The notes beneath the pieces were generated by a model. The model ran no database searches and was not told the origin of the DNA. It saw only the letters and a program-made list of their open reading frames with translations. A stretch of DNA of 59,522 nt from Candidatus Uhrbacteria bacterium (lineage in GTDB: Bacteria; Patescibacteriota; Patescibacteriia; 2-12-FULL-60-25), in NCBI GenBank assembly GCA_018499965.2, contig JAHBAS020000001.1:1-59522 (forward strand). Direction: 5' to 3'. Of the stretch, positions 25,437 through 33,527 are shown piece after piece (position 1 is the stretch's first letter; every line of letters starts with the position of its first letter). Both the position numbers and the translations under genes were made by a program.

Positions 25437-25481
25437 GCGGGCGGATTGGTGAACTCACCAACCGCCCGCTTCTGCTTTTTT
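25437..25481 (+). terminator. Rho-independent terminator
   Basis: GCGGGCGG pairs with CCGCCCGC, extended by TTGGTGA/TCACCAA after a bulged A, followed by TTCTGCTTTTTT. Confidence 0.93.
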
Positions 25482-25542
25482 GGCTCAATAATCGATATTT
25501 TTTATGCTCAACATCCCTTTTCTCATGACCTCTTTTCTCATC

Positions 25543-25571
25543 TTGACCAAAATTCGGATTTCCCCTATGAT
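25543..25571 (+). promoter_or_regulatory. Promoter of the rplJ-rplL operon
   Basis: TTGACC (25543-25548) and TATGAT (25566-25571) are exactly 17 bp apart. Transcription from about 25578 would start the L10 leader. Confidence 0.8.
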
Positions 25572-25577
25572 AGGCCC

Positions 25578-25670
25578 ACATCCAAAGATTCGTGTCCAAA
25601 GACAGCAGGGCCCCGATGTCCATCGGGATTAAACCTCAAACCCTGCCGAGGCGCGTCGAAATCTATCATT
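25578..25670 (+). ncRNA. Ribosomal protein L10 leader (autoregulatory mRNA element)
   Basis: The 5' UTR of rplJ carries the conserved L10-leader core: AGACAGCAGGGCCCC, a small hairpin CCCGATGTCCATCGGG, then CCCTGCCGAGGCG, so that CAGCAGGG pairs with CCCTGCCG around the inner stem. In many bacteria free L10(L12)4 complex binds this kink-turn-like element and represses its own operon. A terminator-like hairpin follows at 25683, suggesting transcription attenuation. Placement between a consensus promoter and rplJ supports the call. Confidence 0.85.
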
Positions 25671-25682
25671 TTGATATGAGAT

Positions 25683-25718
25683 CGCCCGCAGGACATCAGT
25701 GTCTCGGCGGGTGTTTTT
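25683..25718 (+). terminator. Attenuator-type terminator in the rplJ leader
   Basis: CGCCCGC pairs with GCGGGTG (one G-U) with a smaller inner stem, followed by TTTTT. Its place between the L10 leader and rplJ suggests conditional termination. Confidence 0.7.
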
Positions 25719-25737
25719 AAAAGGTCGAAAAAGATCA

Positions 25738-25812
25738 GGCTTACGGTCAACGGCTTACGGTCAACGGCGATATCTAAGCGCCTCCCGTGAGTCATCAGCC
25801 GTCAGCCATACG
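25738..25812 (+). repeat. Degenerate word-repeat spacer before rplJ
   Basis: CTTACGGTCAACGG is present twice in tandem, followed by partly complementary words (GTCATCAGCCGTCAGCC). No ribosome binding site is visible before rplJ. The remaining bases of the 25482-25820 gap hold the promoter, leader and attenuator. Confidence 0.6.
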
Positions 25813-25820
25813 TAAACATT

Positions 25821-26438
25821 ATGGCAAAATCTCGTGCACAAAAAGCAGTTACGCTTGAAGCGCTCACGCAGAACTTCAAAGATGCGGTGTCCGTTGCCTT
25901 CGCCGACTATCGTGGAATCACGGTGTCGCAGGTGGATGAACTCCGTAAGAAGATGCGCGCAGCGGATGTTCGCTACATGGTCGCCAAGAAGTCTTTGGTC
26001 ACGCGTGCAGCGAAAGATGCAGGATACGATGTTGATGCCAAGCAGTTCGACGGCATGATCGGCGTTGCGTTCGGCATCAGCGATATCGTGGCTCCGGCCA
26101 AGGTGTTCGGTGATGTTTCAAAGACGACGAGCCTTCAGATCGTCGGCGGTGTCTTTGAAGGCACAGTTGTTGGCAAGGAAAAGATGGTTGCGCTCAGCAA
26201 GCTTCCTTCCCGCCAAGAGCTCCTTGGAATGGTTGTTGGAACGATTTACGCTCCGGTTTCCGCTTTCGTCCGCGTGTTGAATGCGGTTCGTGAAGCTCGT
26301 GAAGCCGGTGCTCCAGCTCCTGAAGTTGCTCCAGCCGTTGAGGCTCCAGCAGCAGAGGTTGCAACGGAAGTCGCTCCAGCTCCAGAAGTCGTAGAAGCTC
26401 CTGTCGCAGAAGTATCAGAGGAATCCCCAGCCGCATAG
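25821..26438 (+). CDS. rplJ: Large ribosomal subunit protein L10
   Basis: Stalk base protein of the 50S subunit that anchors L7/L12 dimers. Residues 1-165 match the family (AVSVAFADYRGITVSQVDELRKKMRAADVRYMVAKKSLVTRAA; ALSKLPSRQELLGMVVGTIYAPVSAFVRVLNAV). The 205-residue length exceeds the usual 165-175 because of a C-terminal tail of about 45 residues made of Ala, Pro, Glu and Val. The gene lies behind an L10 leader and before rplL, the classic order. Codon use is biased as in highly expressed genes. Confidence 0.97.
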   Translation: MAKSRAQKAVTLEALTQNFKDAVSVAFADYRGITVSQVDELRKKMRAADVRYMVAKKSLVTRAAKDAGYDVDAKQFDGMIGVAFGISDIVAPAKVFGDVSKTTSLQIVGGVFEGTVVGKEKMVALSKLPSRQELLGMVVGTIYAPVSAFVRVLNAVREAREAGAPAPEVAPAVEAPAAEVATEVAPAPEVVEAPVAEVSEESPAA

Positions 26439-26471
26439 GCATCCTAAATTCAAAATTTTAACGTTATATCT

Positions 26472-26867
26472 ATGTCCGACGAAATGAAGAACGTAGAGAT
26501 CCCGGAGAAGTTCAAGGCGATCGTGGAAACGATCGAAAAGCTCTCCGTGCTCGATCTCGCCGAGCTCGTAAAGACGCTCGAAGATAAGTTTGGCGTTTCT
26601 GCCGCCGCTCCTGTTGCCGTTATGGCCGCTGGTGGTGCAGCTGCTGCCGAAGAGAAGTCCGAATTCACGGTTGAATTGACCGAAGCCGGATCCAACAAGA
26701 TCGGCGTCATCAAGGCGGTTCGTGAAGTCACTGGTCTTGGTTTGAAGGAAGCGAAGGATCTCGTTGACGGCGCCCCAAAGGTGGTCAAGGAGAACGCTCC
26801 AAAGGCCGAAGCCGAGGAAATCAAGAAGAAGATCGAAGAAGCCGGCGGAAAGGCCGTCCTCAAGTAA
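26472..26867 (+). CDS. rplL: Large ribosomal subunit protein L7/L12
   Basis: Stalk protein that recruits translation factors. The 131 residues show the N-terminal dimerisation helices ([29 protein letters not shown]), an Ala-rich hinge and the C-terminal domain [48 protein letters not shown]. It follows rplJ by 33 nt and ends at a bidirectional terminator. Confidence 0.98.
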   Translation: MSDEMKNVEIPEKFKAIVETIEKLSVLDLAELVKTLEDKFGVSAAAPVAVMAAGGAAAAEEKSEFTVELTEAGSNKIGVIKAVREVTGLGLKEAKDLVDGAPKVVKENAPKAEAEEIKKKIEEAGGKAVLK

Positions 26868-26883
26868 ATCTTTTTTCAGAGAT

Positions 26884-26918
26884 AAAAAAACGTCCCGAGT
26901 TCATCGGGACGTTTTTTT
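26884..26918. terminator. Bidirectional terminator between rplL and the VUT transporter gene
   Basis: CGTCCCGA and TCGGGACG form an 8-bp stem with seven A upstream and seven T downstream, serving rplL on the plus strand and the convergent transporter gene on the minus strand. Confidence 0.93.
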
Positions 26919-26926
26919 ATCTTTCT

Positions 26927-27646
26927 TTAATTGTGTAAAGCGAACGGATTGAAGTTCGTGCCTTCATCGTAGGTATCCAGACCCTCTTTATGTTTGATGA
27001 TTTTGATGACTTTTTGGGTGATCGGAAGCGCAATGATTTCCCAGACGGTACAGAATGTGACCGTTGTGATAGTGAGAGGGATGATTTCTGCCGCTGTGAA
27101 CCATCCAGCGAAATAGAAGGCAGTAAAGAAAGCGATGCCATTGTCTACCGTTTGTCCGAAAAGCGTCGAGATCACGAGTCTTGCGCCTACAAATCTTCCC
27201 TTCGTCCAAAGTTTCATTTTTGCTACGACATAGGAGTTTGTGAGTTCACCAGAGAAGAATGCGACGATAAATCCAAGCGCGACTATTGGCGCAGATCGGA
27301 AGATGAGATTGAATGCGTCGTTATACTCAAACGAGGGATTGGGTACGAAGCTGTAGATGGACGTTAATATCGTAGAAAGCAACATACACGCAAAACCCGT
27401 CCATACGATTTTTCTCGTTACGCGATACCCGTATACTTCCGTAAAGATATCGGCAAAGATATATACGAAAGGGTAGGCGATGGCGCCTACGGAGAAGACG
27501 AAATGACCAATGTAGAAGGTTTTGAGTGAAGTGAATGTGCCAACGAGGAGAACGGTCACCCAAAGCATGCCGAAGATCCCTAGGTATTTATGAGGCTGTT
27601 GCGCGGAGATGATGGGGTTTGTGATCAATTGTTTGTTTTGATCCAT
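26927..27646 (-). CDS. Queuosine precursor transporter family (YhhQ/VUT) membrane protein
   Basis: A 239-residue protein with about six membrane helices. Family features: IYPFVYIFADIFTEVYGYRVTRK near residues 56-78, FFSGELTNSYVVAKMK near 129-144, RLVISTLFGQTVDNGIAFF near 155-173. Characterised YhhQ/QPTR members import queuosine precursors (preQ0/preQ1 or queuine) for tRNA modification. No queuosine biosynthesis gene or preQ1-type riboswitch is visible here, and the gene is only 16 nt after the PP2C-like gene, so the two may be co-transcribed. The specific substrate is inferred from family. Confidence 0.87.
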   Translation of the reverse strand: MDQNKQLITNPIISAQQPHKYLGIFGMLWVTVLLVGTFTSLKTFYIGHFVFSVGAIAYPFVYIFADIFTEVYGYRVTRKIVWTGFACMLLSTILTSIYSFVPNPSFEYNDAFNLIFRSAPIVALGFIVAFFSGELTNSYVVAKMKLWTKGRFVGARLVISTLFGQTVDNGIAFFTAFYFAGWFTAAEIIPLTITTVTFCTVWEIIALPITQKVIKIIKHKEGLDTYDEGTNFNPFALHN

Positions 27647-27662
27647 AGGGTGGAGGTGTGTT

Positions 27663-29783
27663 TTACGGCAGGATCAATTCGTAGATGGCGTTGCCGTCCA
27701 CGACGTAGAGTTTCTTATTCGCAACATCACCGATCACGTCCGTTGGTCCTTTGAAGGCGGGGGAGGTGAATTGAGCGATGAGGCGGCCTTCTTTGGTAAA
27801 GGTGGCGACGCGCTTTCCGTTCGCGTCGGCAATAGCGATCACGGTGGCGTCTGGGTCGGTCCAGATCTGGTTTCCGTTTTCAAGGACCGGATCAATGGCT
27901 GCGAGGCTAAATCCGTCTTGTCCGCCGTTCGAGAATCGGACCACGCTTCCGTTCTTTTTTAACACGTACACGTTCGAATCGATGGCGATGGATGTGGCAT
28001 TCGAAAGGTCTGCTGCATTCGCTTGAAGGTACTTGCTTCCGGCTCCGAATCCGCCCGAGGCCATTTGATGGCGCCAGATTTGCTGGGATCCTGCATCGAG
28101 AACGTAAAGACGATTCGCGGTATACGTAACCGCATCGGTGATTTCCGTTGCAGACGAAGAGAGGGAGAGATTTGAAACTTCCTTCGTTTCGATATTCACG
28201 GCCGCAAGTGTTTTATCTGAGAACGCAACGATCACAGAAGATTTGCCTGGGGCGAGGCTCGTGATCTCCGGCTTTCCTTCCGGCATGGCAATGTCCACGG
28301 TTTTCTTGTCCGCAGGATTGATCACGGTGATTTTATTTCCGGCACGATCCGCAACGACGATATTGCCTTTCCAGATAATCGGAGAACGGAGCGCTCCATC
28401 TGAAATACCGTCCGTGAGCGCATAGAGTTTTGTTGGGGATTGCGTGGTCACGATACGCTGGAGCTTCTTTCGAATTTCTGCGGCCTGTGTTTTTAATTCT
28501 TCAACAGCTTGTTTTCGAGCGTCTGTCGACGCATCGAGCGCATCAAGTTGCTCCAAGGCATTCGCCATCGACGTTCGTGCACGATCTTCCGAGTACACGG
28601 ATTCGCCCTCGGTCTTTTCAATGGCTGCGCGAATTTTATCGTATGATTCGTTCCATGCATTGCGTTCGGCGGCAATGTTCCGTTGATGCTTGATAATCAT
28701 CGTCGTACCGATGCCTCCGATGGCAAAACAGACTAATGCGATGATGAAGGTCTTTTTGCGTTTCGTGAGCCAGGAACCGAATCCGTCATGCATACCACGA
28801 AGATTGGTCATATTCGCCACGTCGTGGATGCGCTCGCCTCGATGGAAAAATCGTTTCGTGATTTCTCCAACGCGCGTGATGATATTCATCGCTCCGATGC
28901 GGGGCGCATTCGGTTCTCCGAGGCCCGGACGTTTTTCCCCTCGTCCAATGGAGGGCGCGAGGTGTCGGAGCGTTTCCGCTTCGGTTTGTCGGAGCTTTTC
29001 AATGGAGGCCGTGCTTCGTTCTTTGAGCGGTTCTGTATACGTGTCCGTAACCGGTTTCGGAATATCGATTTCTCGGAGCGTGACGACTGTGGCCACGAAA
29101 TCATCCGGCGTTCCTCGGCGTTCAAGGTCCTGTTTGATCTCAAGCGCGGCGGTGACCGGAGGGAGCGTGGTGAGACGCTCACGAAGGCGGAATTCGTTTC
29201 GGATGCGCTCGAAATTTTTCGATCCAGCCATGAGGACATCTCCTGGGGCAAAGTCGCCACAGATGATGTTTGAGAAGACTTTTTCTGGATCGATATCCAC
29301 GCGTTGATCAAGGGACGCGAAAAGGTCGAATGTCTTATAAGAACCGTCCTCCTGCTTTTGGAGGAACATGTTCATTAGGCGTCCGATGCCGGCAAGGCAC
29401 ATGTGGCCATCGGAGAGTTCGATGATGAAAAGGTTGACGCGATTCCAGTTGATCGGAGCCGCTTCTTCGCGGAGGAAGTCGGCCACGGACTTATTGATGT
29501 TCTGAATGACCTTTTCGAAACGCGTGACGGGTTCTTGTTCAATGTTCGTCAAAAGGGTTCGGGCATGTTCCGCTTCGGTGTTCACCACGTCGATCAAACG
29601 ATCGTACATGTACCCAACGCCTTCGATATCGGCGATGACGACAAGCGTGGGGCCTTTTTTGGTCATGCTCGACGGCTCAAAACGAAAGATGCCGACGATA
29701 TTTTCATCGATGCTGCTATTGCTATGCTCGATGTCCGTAATGCGGAATGCGTATTCTTTTTGAGGGGTTGCGTCTTGGCTCAT
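27663..29783 (-). CDS. PP2C-like / transmembrane / β-propeller protein
   Basis: A 706-residue protein in three parts. Residues about 40-240 follow the strand pattern of PP2C (SpoIIE-like) phosphatases (TLVVIADIEGVGYMYDRLID; NLFIIELSDGHMCLAGIGRLMNMFL; GDVLMAGSKNFERI; GTPDDFVATVVTL), but the metal-binding Asp of DG, GD and DN motifs are mostly replaced. A membrane helix lies at about 347-366 (KTFIIALVCFAIGGIGTTMII). Then a coiled coil (370-450) and a six-blade-like repeat domain (about 460-706: SPIIWKGNIVVADRAGNKITVINP, NRLYVLDAGSQQIWRH, KKLYVVDGNAIYELILP). I infer a pseudophosphatase-type cytoplasmic domain and an external propeller. An AGGAAGG ribosome site precedes the start. The function is unknown. 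Confidence 0.75.
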   Translation of the reverse strand: MSQDATPQKEYAFRITDIEHSNSSIDENIVGIFRFEPSSMTKKGPTLVVIADIEGVGYMYDRLIDVVNTEAEHARTLLTNIEQEPVTRFEKVIQNINKSVADFLREEAAPINWNRVNLFIIELSDGHMCLAGIGRLMNMFLQKQEDGSYKTFDLFASLDQRVDIDPEKVFSNIICGDFAPGDVLMAGSKNFERIRNEFRLRERLTTLPPVTAALEIKQDLERRGTPDDFVATVVTLREIDIPKPVTDTYTEPLKERSTASIEKLRQTEAETLRHLAPSIGRGEKRPGLGEPNAPRIGAMNIITRVGEITKRFFHRGERIHDVANMTNLRGMHDGFGSWLTKRKKTFIIALVCFAIGGIGTTMIIKHQRNIAAERNAWNESYDKIRAAIEKTEGESVYSEDRARTSMANALEQLDALDASTDARKQAVEELKTQAAEIRKKLQRIVTTQSPTKLYALTDGISDGALRSPIIWKGNIVVADRAGNKITVINPADKKTVDIAMPEGKPEITSLAPGKSSVIVAFSDKTLAAVNIETKEVSNLSLSSSATEITDAVTYTANRLYVLDAGSQQIWRHQMASGGFGAGSKYLQANAADLSNATSIAIDSNVYVLKKNGSVVRFSNGGQDGFSLAAIDPVLENGNQIWTDPDATVIAIADANGKRVATFTKEGRLIAQFTSPAFKGPTDVIGDVANKKLYVVDGNAIYELILP

Positions 29784-29886
29784 GGGTGTTTGACCTTCCT
29801 GTCCAATATGTTCCAGGAAGGGGAGTGTCTGCTATGGATCGTAGAGGATTATGGCTATTTTGGCTAGGTGGATCAGTGGATGAGAT

Positions 29887-29905
29887 CCCCTCTTGTCAAG
29901 AGGGG
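29887..29905. repeat. Short perfect palindrome
   Basis: CCCCTCTTGTCAAGAGGGG is a 19-nt palindrome in the divergent gap between the PP2C-like gene and the regulator gene. It resembles the stem of repeat family A but lacks its TTTAGGGGTTCT tail. It could also be an operator for the adjacent DNA-binding protein. Confidence 0.55.
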
Positions 29906-29933
29906 TAGAACGAGGCAGGATACAGGTACGGAT

Positions 29934-30533
29934 ATGCTCGAACACCTTTTTGGTTCACGGACGCGTGTGAAGTTGATTTCACTCTTCTTAAGTCAGCCAA
30001 CAGAGCCGATTTTCGTTCGTGAAGTCACGCGACGCGTGTCTACACAGATCAATGCTGTTCGTCGTGAGCTCGCGAATTTGATCTCTTTTGGATTCATTAT
30101 TGAAACTGCAGAAAGCGATGGGGATGCCAAGCGTCCAGGATTGAAACGAAAGTACTATCGATTGAATGCCACGTTTCCACTCTTGTCGGAGATTCGTTCG
30201 CTTCTCACGAAATCACAATTGCTCGTTGAGCATCGCATTGACCACGTCTTAGGCTCTTCCGATGCTGTGCGATACGTGGCGCTCATGGGGGCCTTTCTTG
30301 GCGTGAGTCATTCGCAAATCGACCTCTTCATCATCGGAACGGTGGACAAACAGGCGTTGGAAAAAATCGTGAAGTCCATGGAACAGACCTTGGGGGCGGA
30401 AATCAATTATACCGTCATGCCGTTTACGGAGTATCAGTATCGTAAAGAAATGGCAGACAAATTTTTGTACAGCATCATCGAAGCGCCGAAGAATATTATT
30501 ATCGACCGTCTCGACGATCCGAAGTTTCGATAG
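29934..30533 (+). CDS. Winged-helix regulator with a nucleotidyltransferase-like C-terminal domain
   Basis: 199 residues. The N-terminal half is a winged helix (LEHLFGSRTRVKLISLFLSQPTEPIFVREVTRRV...INAVRRELANLISFGFIIE..KRKYYRLN), typical of ArsR-like regulators. The C-terminal half (about 100-190) resembles minimal nucleotidyltransferases: YVALMGAFLGVSHSQIDLFIIG, LGAEINYTVMPFTEYQYRKEMADKFLYSIIEAPKNIII. The GS and DxD active-site motifs are changed (GA, single Asp), so catalysis is doubtful. Such fusions are common in CPR and archaea. The ATG at 29934 is chosen from the domain start; a GTG/TTG at 29868 lies in the palindromic spacer. It heads the tsaB-glycosyltransferase run. Confidence 0.8.
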   Translation: MLEHLFGSRTRVKLISLFLSQPTEPIFVREVTRRVSTQINAVRRELANLISFGFIIETAESDGDAKRPGLKRKYYRLNATFPLLSEIRSLLTKSQLLVEHRIDHVLGSSDAVRYVALMGAFLGVSHSQIDLFIIGTVDKQALEKIVKSMEQTLGAEINYTVMPFTEYQYRKEMADKFLYSIIEAPKNIIIDRLDDPKFR

Positions 30534-30539
30534 TCCATT

Positions 30540-30944
30540 ATGTGGCTCTTTATTGACTCAAGTGAGCGCGGACGTTTGCGTCTCGCTCACCTTCCGGTCT
30601 TGGGTACGATCCGTGCGCATGATCATGTTGCCGATCGGTATTCGATGATCCGTGAACTTTCCTCTTTTATCCCCGTGAAGCAGCTAAAGGATTTGAAGGG
30701 GATTTGCGTGGTGCATGGACCGGGATCTTTTTCCGCGGTGCGCAGCGGCGTGCTTGCTGCGAATGTGATGGCGCGCATTTTGCGCATCCCGCTTTTCGGA
30801 ATCGATCGAAGTGAAGCCGAAGATCTCGAAAGCGTTCGTGACCGTTTGATGCGAGGATCATATCGCGCTCAAACGTACGTCGCACCAATTTATGATGCGG
30901 AACCGAATATCACGGTCCCGCGTTCTTCTTCTCTCCCATCATGA
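30540..30944 (+). CDS. tsaB: Short TsaB-like protein
   Basis: TsaB (YeaZ) is the scaffold of the TsaBDE complex that makes t6A37 on tRNAs. Residues 1-110 match its first domain: MWLFIDSSERG, a helix, then VVHGPGSFSAVRSGVLAANVMARIL (family GPGSFTGVRIG). The protein has only 134 residues against about 230 in E. coli, lacking the second half. The family is often short in reduced genomes. It overlaps the following glycosyltransferase start by 4 nt (ATGA) and follows the regulator gene by 6 nt. Confidence 0.75.
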   Translation: MWLFIDSSERGRLRLAHLPVLGTIRAHDHVADRYSMIRELSSFIPVKQLKDLKGICVVHGPGSFSAVRSGVLAANVMARILRIPLFGIDRSEAEDLESVRDRLMRGSYRAQTYVAPIYDAEPNITVPRSSSLPS

Positions 30945-32440
30945 GCTCTCCTACGAAACGTCGCATTTACGAAATTCTTCCAGGGGCCATTGTCTGGATC
31001 ACATTGATCGGCTCCGTTGTCCTTTCGTTTACCTATCCGCTCATCGTGATCGGATTCATTATCGTTTTTGATGTTTTCTGGTTGATCCGTATCGGGTATT
31101 ACGCACCATTCCTCCTCATCTCCTGGTGGCGATATCGACGGGCGTTGAAACATGATTGGCAGCAAGATGCCCAGCGATTGCCGGGGTATGACAAGATCAT
31201 GCATTTGATCATGCTTCCGACGTGCGGGGAAGATATCGAGATTATTCGAGGAACGTTGAATACGATTCTCGCAAGCACTACGCCGTGTGATCGCATGATC
31301 ATTTGTTTGGGCGGCGAAGCGCGATTCTACGAACAGTTTTCCGATATCGCGCGTCGCGTCACGGAAGAATATGGATCCCGATTCTGTCGTTTCGTGACGA
31401 CGATCCATCCGAATACGCAATTCGGCATTGATGAAATTCCGGGCAAGGGGAGCAACCTTAATTGGATGGGGCGACATATCGCCCCCATGATCGAAGAGAT
31501 GGGTATTTCTCCGGATCATCTCATCGTGTCTTCGTTTGATGTGGATACGATCATGCATCCGCAGTATTTTTCATGCGTGACCCATGCGTATCTTACATCG
31601 CCGTCTCCAACGCGAAGTTCGTATCAGCCCGTGGCGCTCTATAACAACAATTTGTGGGAGGCGAAGGCTCCGGTGCGCGTGGCGATGTTCGGTACCACTT
31701 TTTGGCTCATGAGCGAGTTGGCCCGTCCGGAACAGATGATGACGTTCTCGAGTCATTCCATGAGTTGGCGCATGTTGCTGGATGTGGGTTTTTGGCAGAA
31801 AGACATCGTATCGGAAGATTCACGAATATTTTTACAGGCATTCGCCCACTACCATGGCGATTATCGCGTGACGCCGATTTACCTTCCGATTTCCATGGAT
31901 TCGGTGGATAGCGTGAGTTATGCCAATTCGTTGCTCGCTCTCTATAAACAGATGCGACGATGGGCATGGGGTGTGGAAAATTTCGTGTTCATGATGGAGA
32001 AGTTCCTCCCGGATCGCAAAATGTCGTTTCGCGTGAAGGCGTTGTATATCTGGAAACAGATCGAAGGCTCGTATACCTGGGCAACCGCGCCGCTTCTCAT
32101 TACGATCCTTGGACGATTGCCGTTCTGGCTGGCATCGGATACGTATCGTTCATTCGCGATGTTTCAGAATACGCCGTTTACCTTGCAGCGACTCATGCAG
32201 TTTTCATTGGTCGGCGCATTTATTTCCGCGGCACTCGCCGTGACCTTGCTCCCTCCTCGTCCGGCGCATGTTTCGCGTCCGTATGCGGCACTCACGATCG
32301 TTCTGCAGTGGGTGTTATTGCCGGTGACGGGAATTTTGTTCGGATCGATTCCTGCGATTGATGCACAAACGCGACATATGCTCGGCGGTCGATTCCGTCT
32401 TGGATTTAATGTGACGCAGAAGAATCGTCGCGCATCATAA
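30941..32440 (+). CDS. Membrane glycosyltransferase, GT2 processive type
   Basis: A 499-residue inner-membrane enzyme with two N-terminal helices (about 15-55), a cytosolic GT-A domain and three or four C-terminal helices. Motifs: VSSFDVDTIMHPQYF (DxD, near residue 202), SEDSRIF (catalytic ED, near 295) and QMRRWAWG (the Q/R-x-x-R-W motif, near 343). This layout is that of cellulose/hyaluronan-synthase-like GT2 enzymes that extrude a polymer. The sugar cannot be told. It starts within the tsaB stop and is followed 2 nt later by another GT2 gene. Confidence 0.88.
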   Translation: MSSPTKRRIYEILPGAIVWITLIGSVVLSFTYPLIVIGFIIVFDVFWLIRIGYYAPFLLISWWRYRRALKHDWQQDAQRLPGYDKIMHLIMLPTCGEDIEIIRGTLNTILASTTPCDRMIICLGGEARFYEQFSDIARRVTEEYGSRFCRFVTTIHPNTQFGIDEIPGKGSNLNWMGRHIAPMIEEMGISPDHLIVSSFDVDTIMHPQYFSCVTHAYLTSPSPTRSSYQPVALYNNNLWEAKAPVRVAMFGTTFWLMSELARPEQMMTFSSHSMSWRMLLDVGFWQKDIVSEDSRIFLQAFAHYHGDYRVTPIYLPISMDSVDSVSYANSLLALYKQMRRWAWGVENFVFMMEKFLPDRKMSFRVKALYIWKQIEGSYTWATAPLLITILGRLPFWLASDTYRSFAMFQNTPFTLQRLMQFSLVGAFISAALAVTLLPPRPAHVSRPYAALTIVLQWVLLPVTGILFGSIPAIDAQTRHMLGGRFRLGFNVTQKNRRAS

Positions 32441-32442
32441 GT

Positions 32443-33510
32443 ATGGAGCATGCCAAGCGTTTCGTCGTGAATATCGTGACTTGGAATTCGGAGCGTTTTC
32501 TTTCGAATCTTTTTGCGTCCCTTGAGGCGCAAACCTCCCAAGAGGTCACGGTCTCTGTGGTGGACAATGCCTCCACGGATGGAACGCAGTCTTGGATTCA
32601 AACGCATCATCCTGAGGTTTCGATGCTGCGCAATTTTCGAAATCAGGGATTTGCGCGTGCGCATAATCAGGGAATGGCGATCGCTTTATCGCGATGGCAG
32701 GAAGATGCGGATCTTTCGCAGCGATACGTGTGCATCCTGAATCCGGATATCGTGCTCGACTCGTCATGTATCGAAGAGATCCTTCGATACATGGATGCGC
32801 ATCCAGATGTTGCGATTGCGGGTCCGAAGCTCTATCGCGCGATTCGACGCATGGACGATGAAACGGATCCATATGCGATCGATCGAACGGATGTGATCGA
32901 TAGTGCGGGGTTGAGCATCAAAAAAACGCGCGCTGTGGTTGATCGCGGCGCAGGGGAGAAGGATGCTGGGCAGTTCGATCGTATTGCGCCGTTCGGTATT
33001 TCCGGGGCAGCCATGGTGATTCGTGCTTCTGCGCTTAAAACGCTCGCGCTTGCGGAGCATGAGATTTTTGACGAGTCCTTTTTTGCCTATAAAGAGGATG
33101 CGGATCTCTGTTGGCGTGCTCGATTGCTCGGTCTTCGCATTGAGCTCATTTCCACGGCTATTGCTTGGCATCATCGTTTTGCTCGTGATCCTGGTGGGGC
33201 GAATCCGTTCTTGGGGATGCTTCGTCTTTTGAAAACCGTGTGGCAACGACCTCCTTTGGTTGTTCGTGCTTCACGTCGGAACCAGATTTGGATGGAATGG
33301 AAGAATGATGATGCCATTAATCGTTGGACACACGCTTTTTGGATCATTTTGCATGGTACCCTTGCCATCGGTGCCAGTTTTATGGTACCCCAGTACCTTC
33401 GGGGCACAATGGAGGCTTGGATGGGCAGGGGTCAAATTTTCGCCAAACGTCGCCTTTTATTGGCCCGCCGAAAGGCTTCTCCTGAGGAGATGCGGAAGTG
33501 GTTTGTGTAA
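32443..33510 (+). CDS. GT2 glycosyltransferase (rhamnosyltransferase-like)
   Basis: A 355-residue GT-A-fold enzyme for surface glycan assembly. Seen: VNIVTWNSERFLSNLFASL at the N-terminus, SVVDNASTDGTQSWI, FRNQGFARAHNQGMAIA, CILNPDIVLD (DxD-like NPD, near residue 105) and the acceptor-side SFFAYKEDADLCWRARLLG near 215. It resembles WbbL-type rhamnosyltransferases. A hydrophobic stretch near residue 300 may attach it to the membrane. It lies in a tightly packed run with the other GT2 genes. Confidence 0.88.
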   Translation: MEHAKRFVVNIVTWNSERFLSNLFASLEAQTSQEVTVSVVDNASTDGTQSWIQTHHPEVSMLRNFRNQGFARAHNQGMAIALSRWQEDADLSQRYVCILNPDIVLDSSCIEEILRYMDAHPDVAIAGPKLYRAIRRMDDETDPYAIDRTDVIDSAGLSIKKTRAVVDRGAGEKDAGQFDRIAPFGISGAAMVIRASALKTLALAEHEIFDESFFAYKEDADLCWRARLLGLRIELISTAIAWHHRFARDPGGANPFLGMLRLLKTVWQRPPLVVRASRRNQIWMEWKNDDAINRWTHAFWIILHGTLAIGASFMVPQYLRGTMEAWMGRGQIFAKRRLLLARRKASPEEMRKWFV

Positions 33511-33527
33511 AAGGGCTAACGGTATTC

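Noticed and set aside
28690-29307. A 205-residue plus-strand frame opposite the PP2C-like gene
   Set aside because: Composition is Arg/Ser/Met-rich as expected of an antisense frame; the minus-strand gene has a ribosome site and coherent domains.
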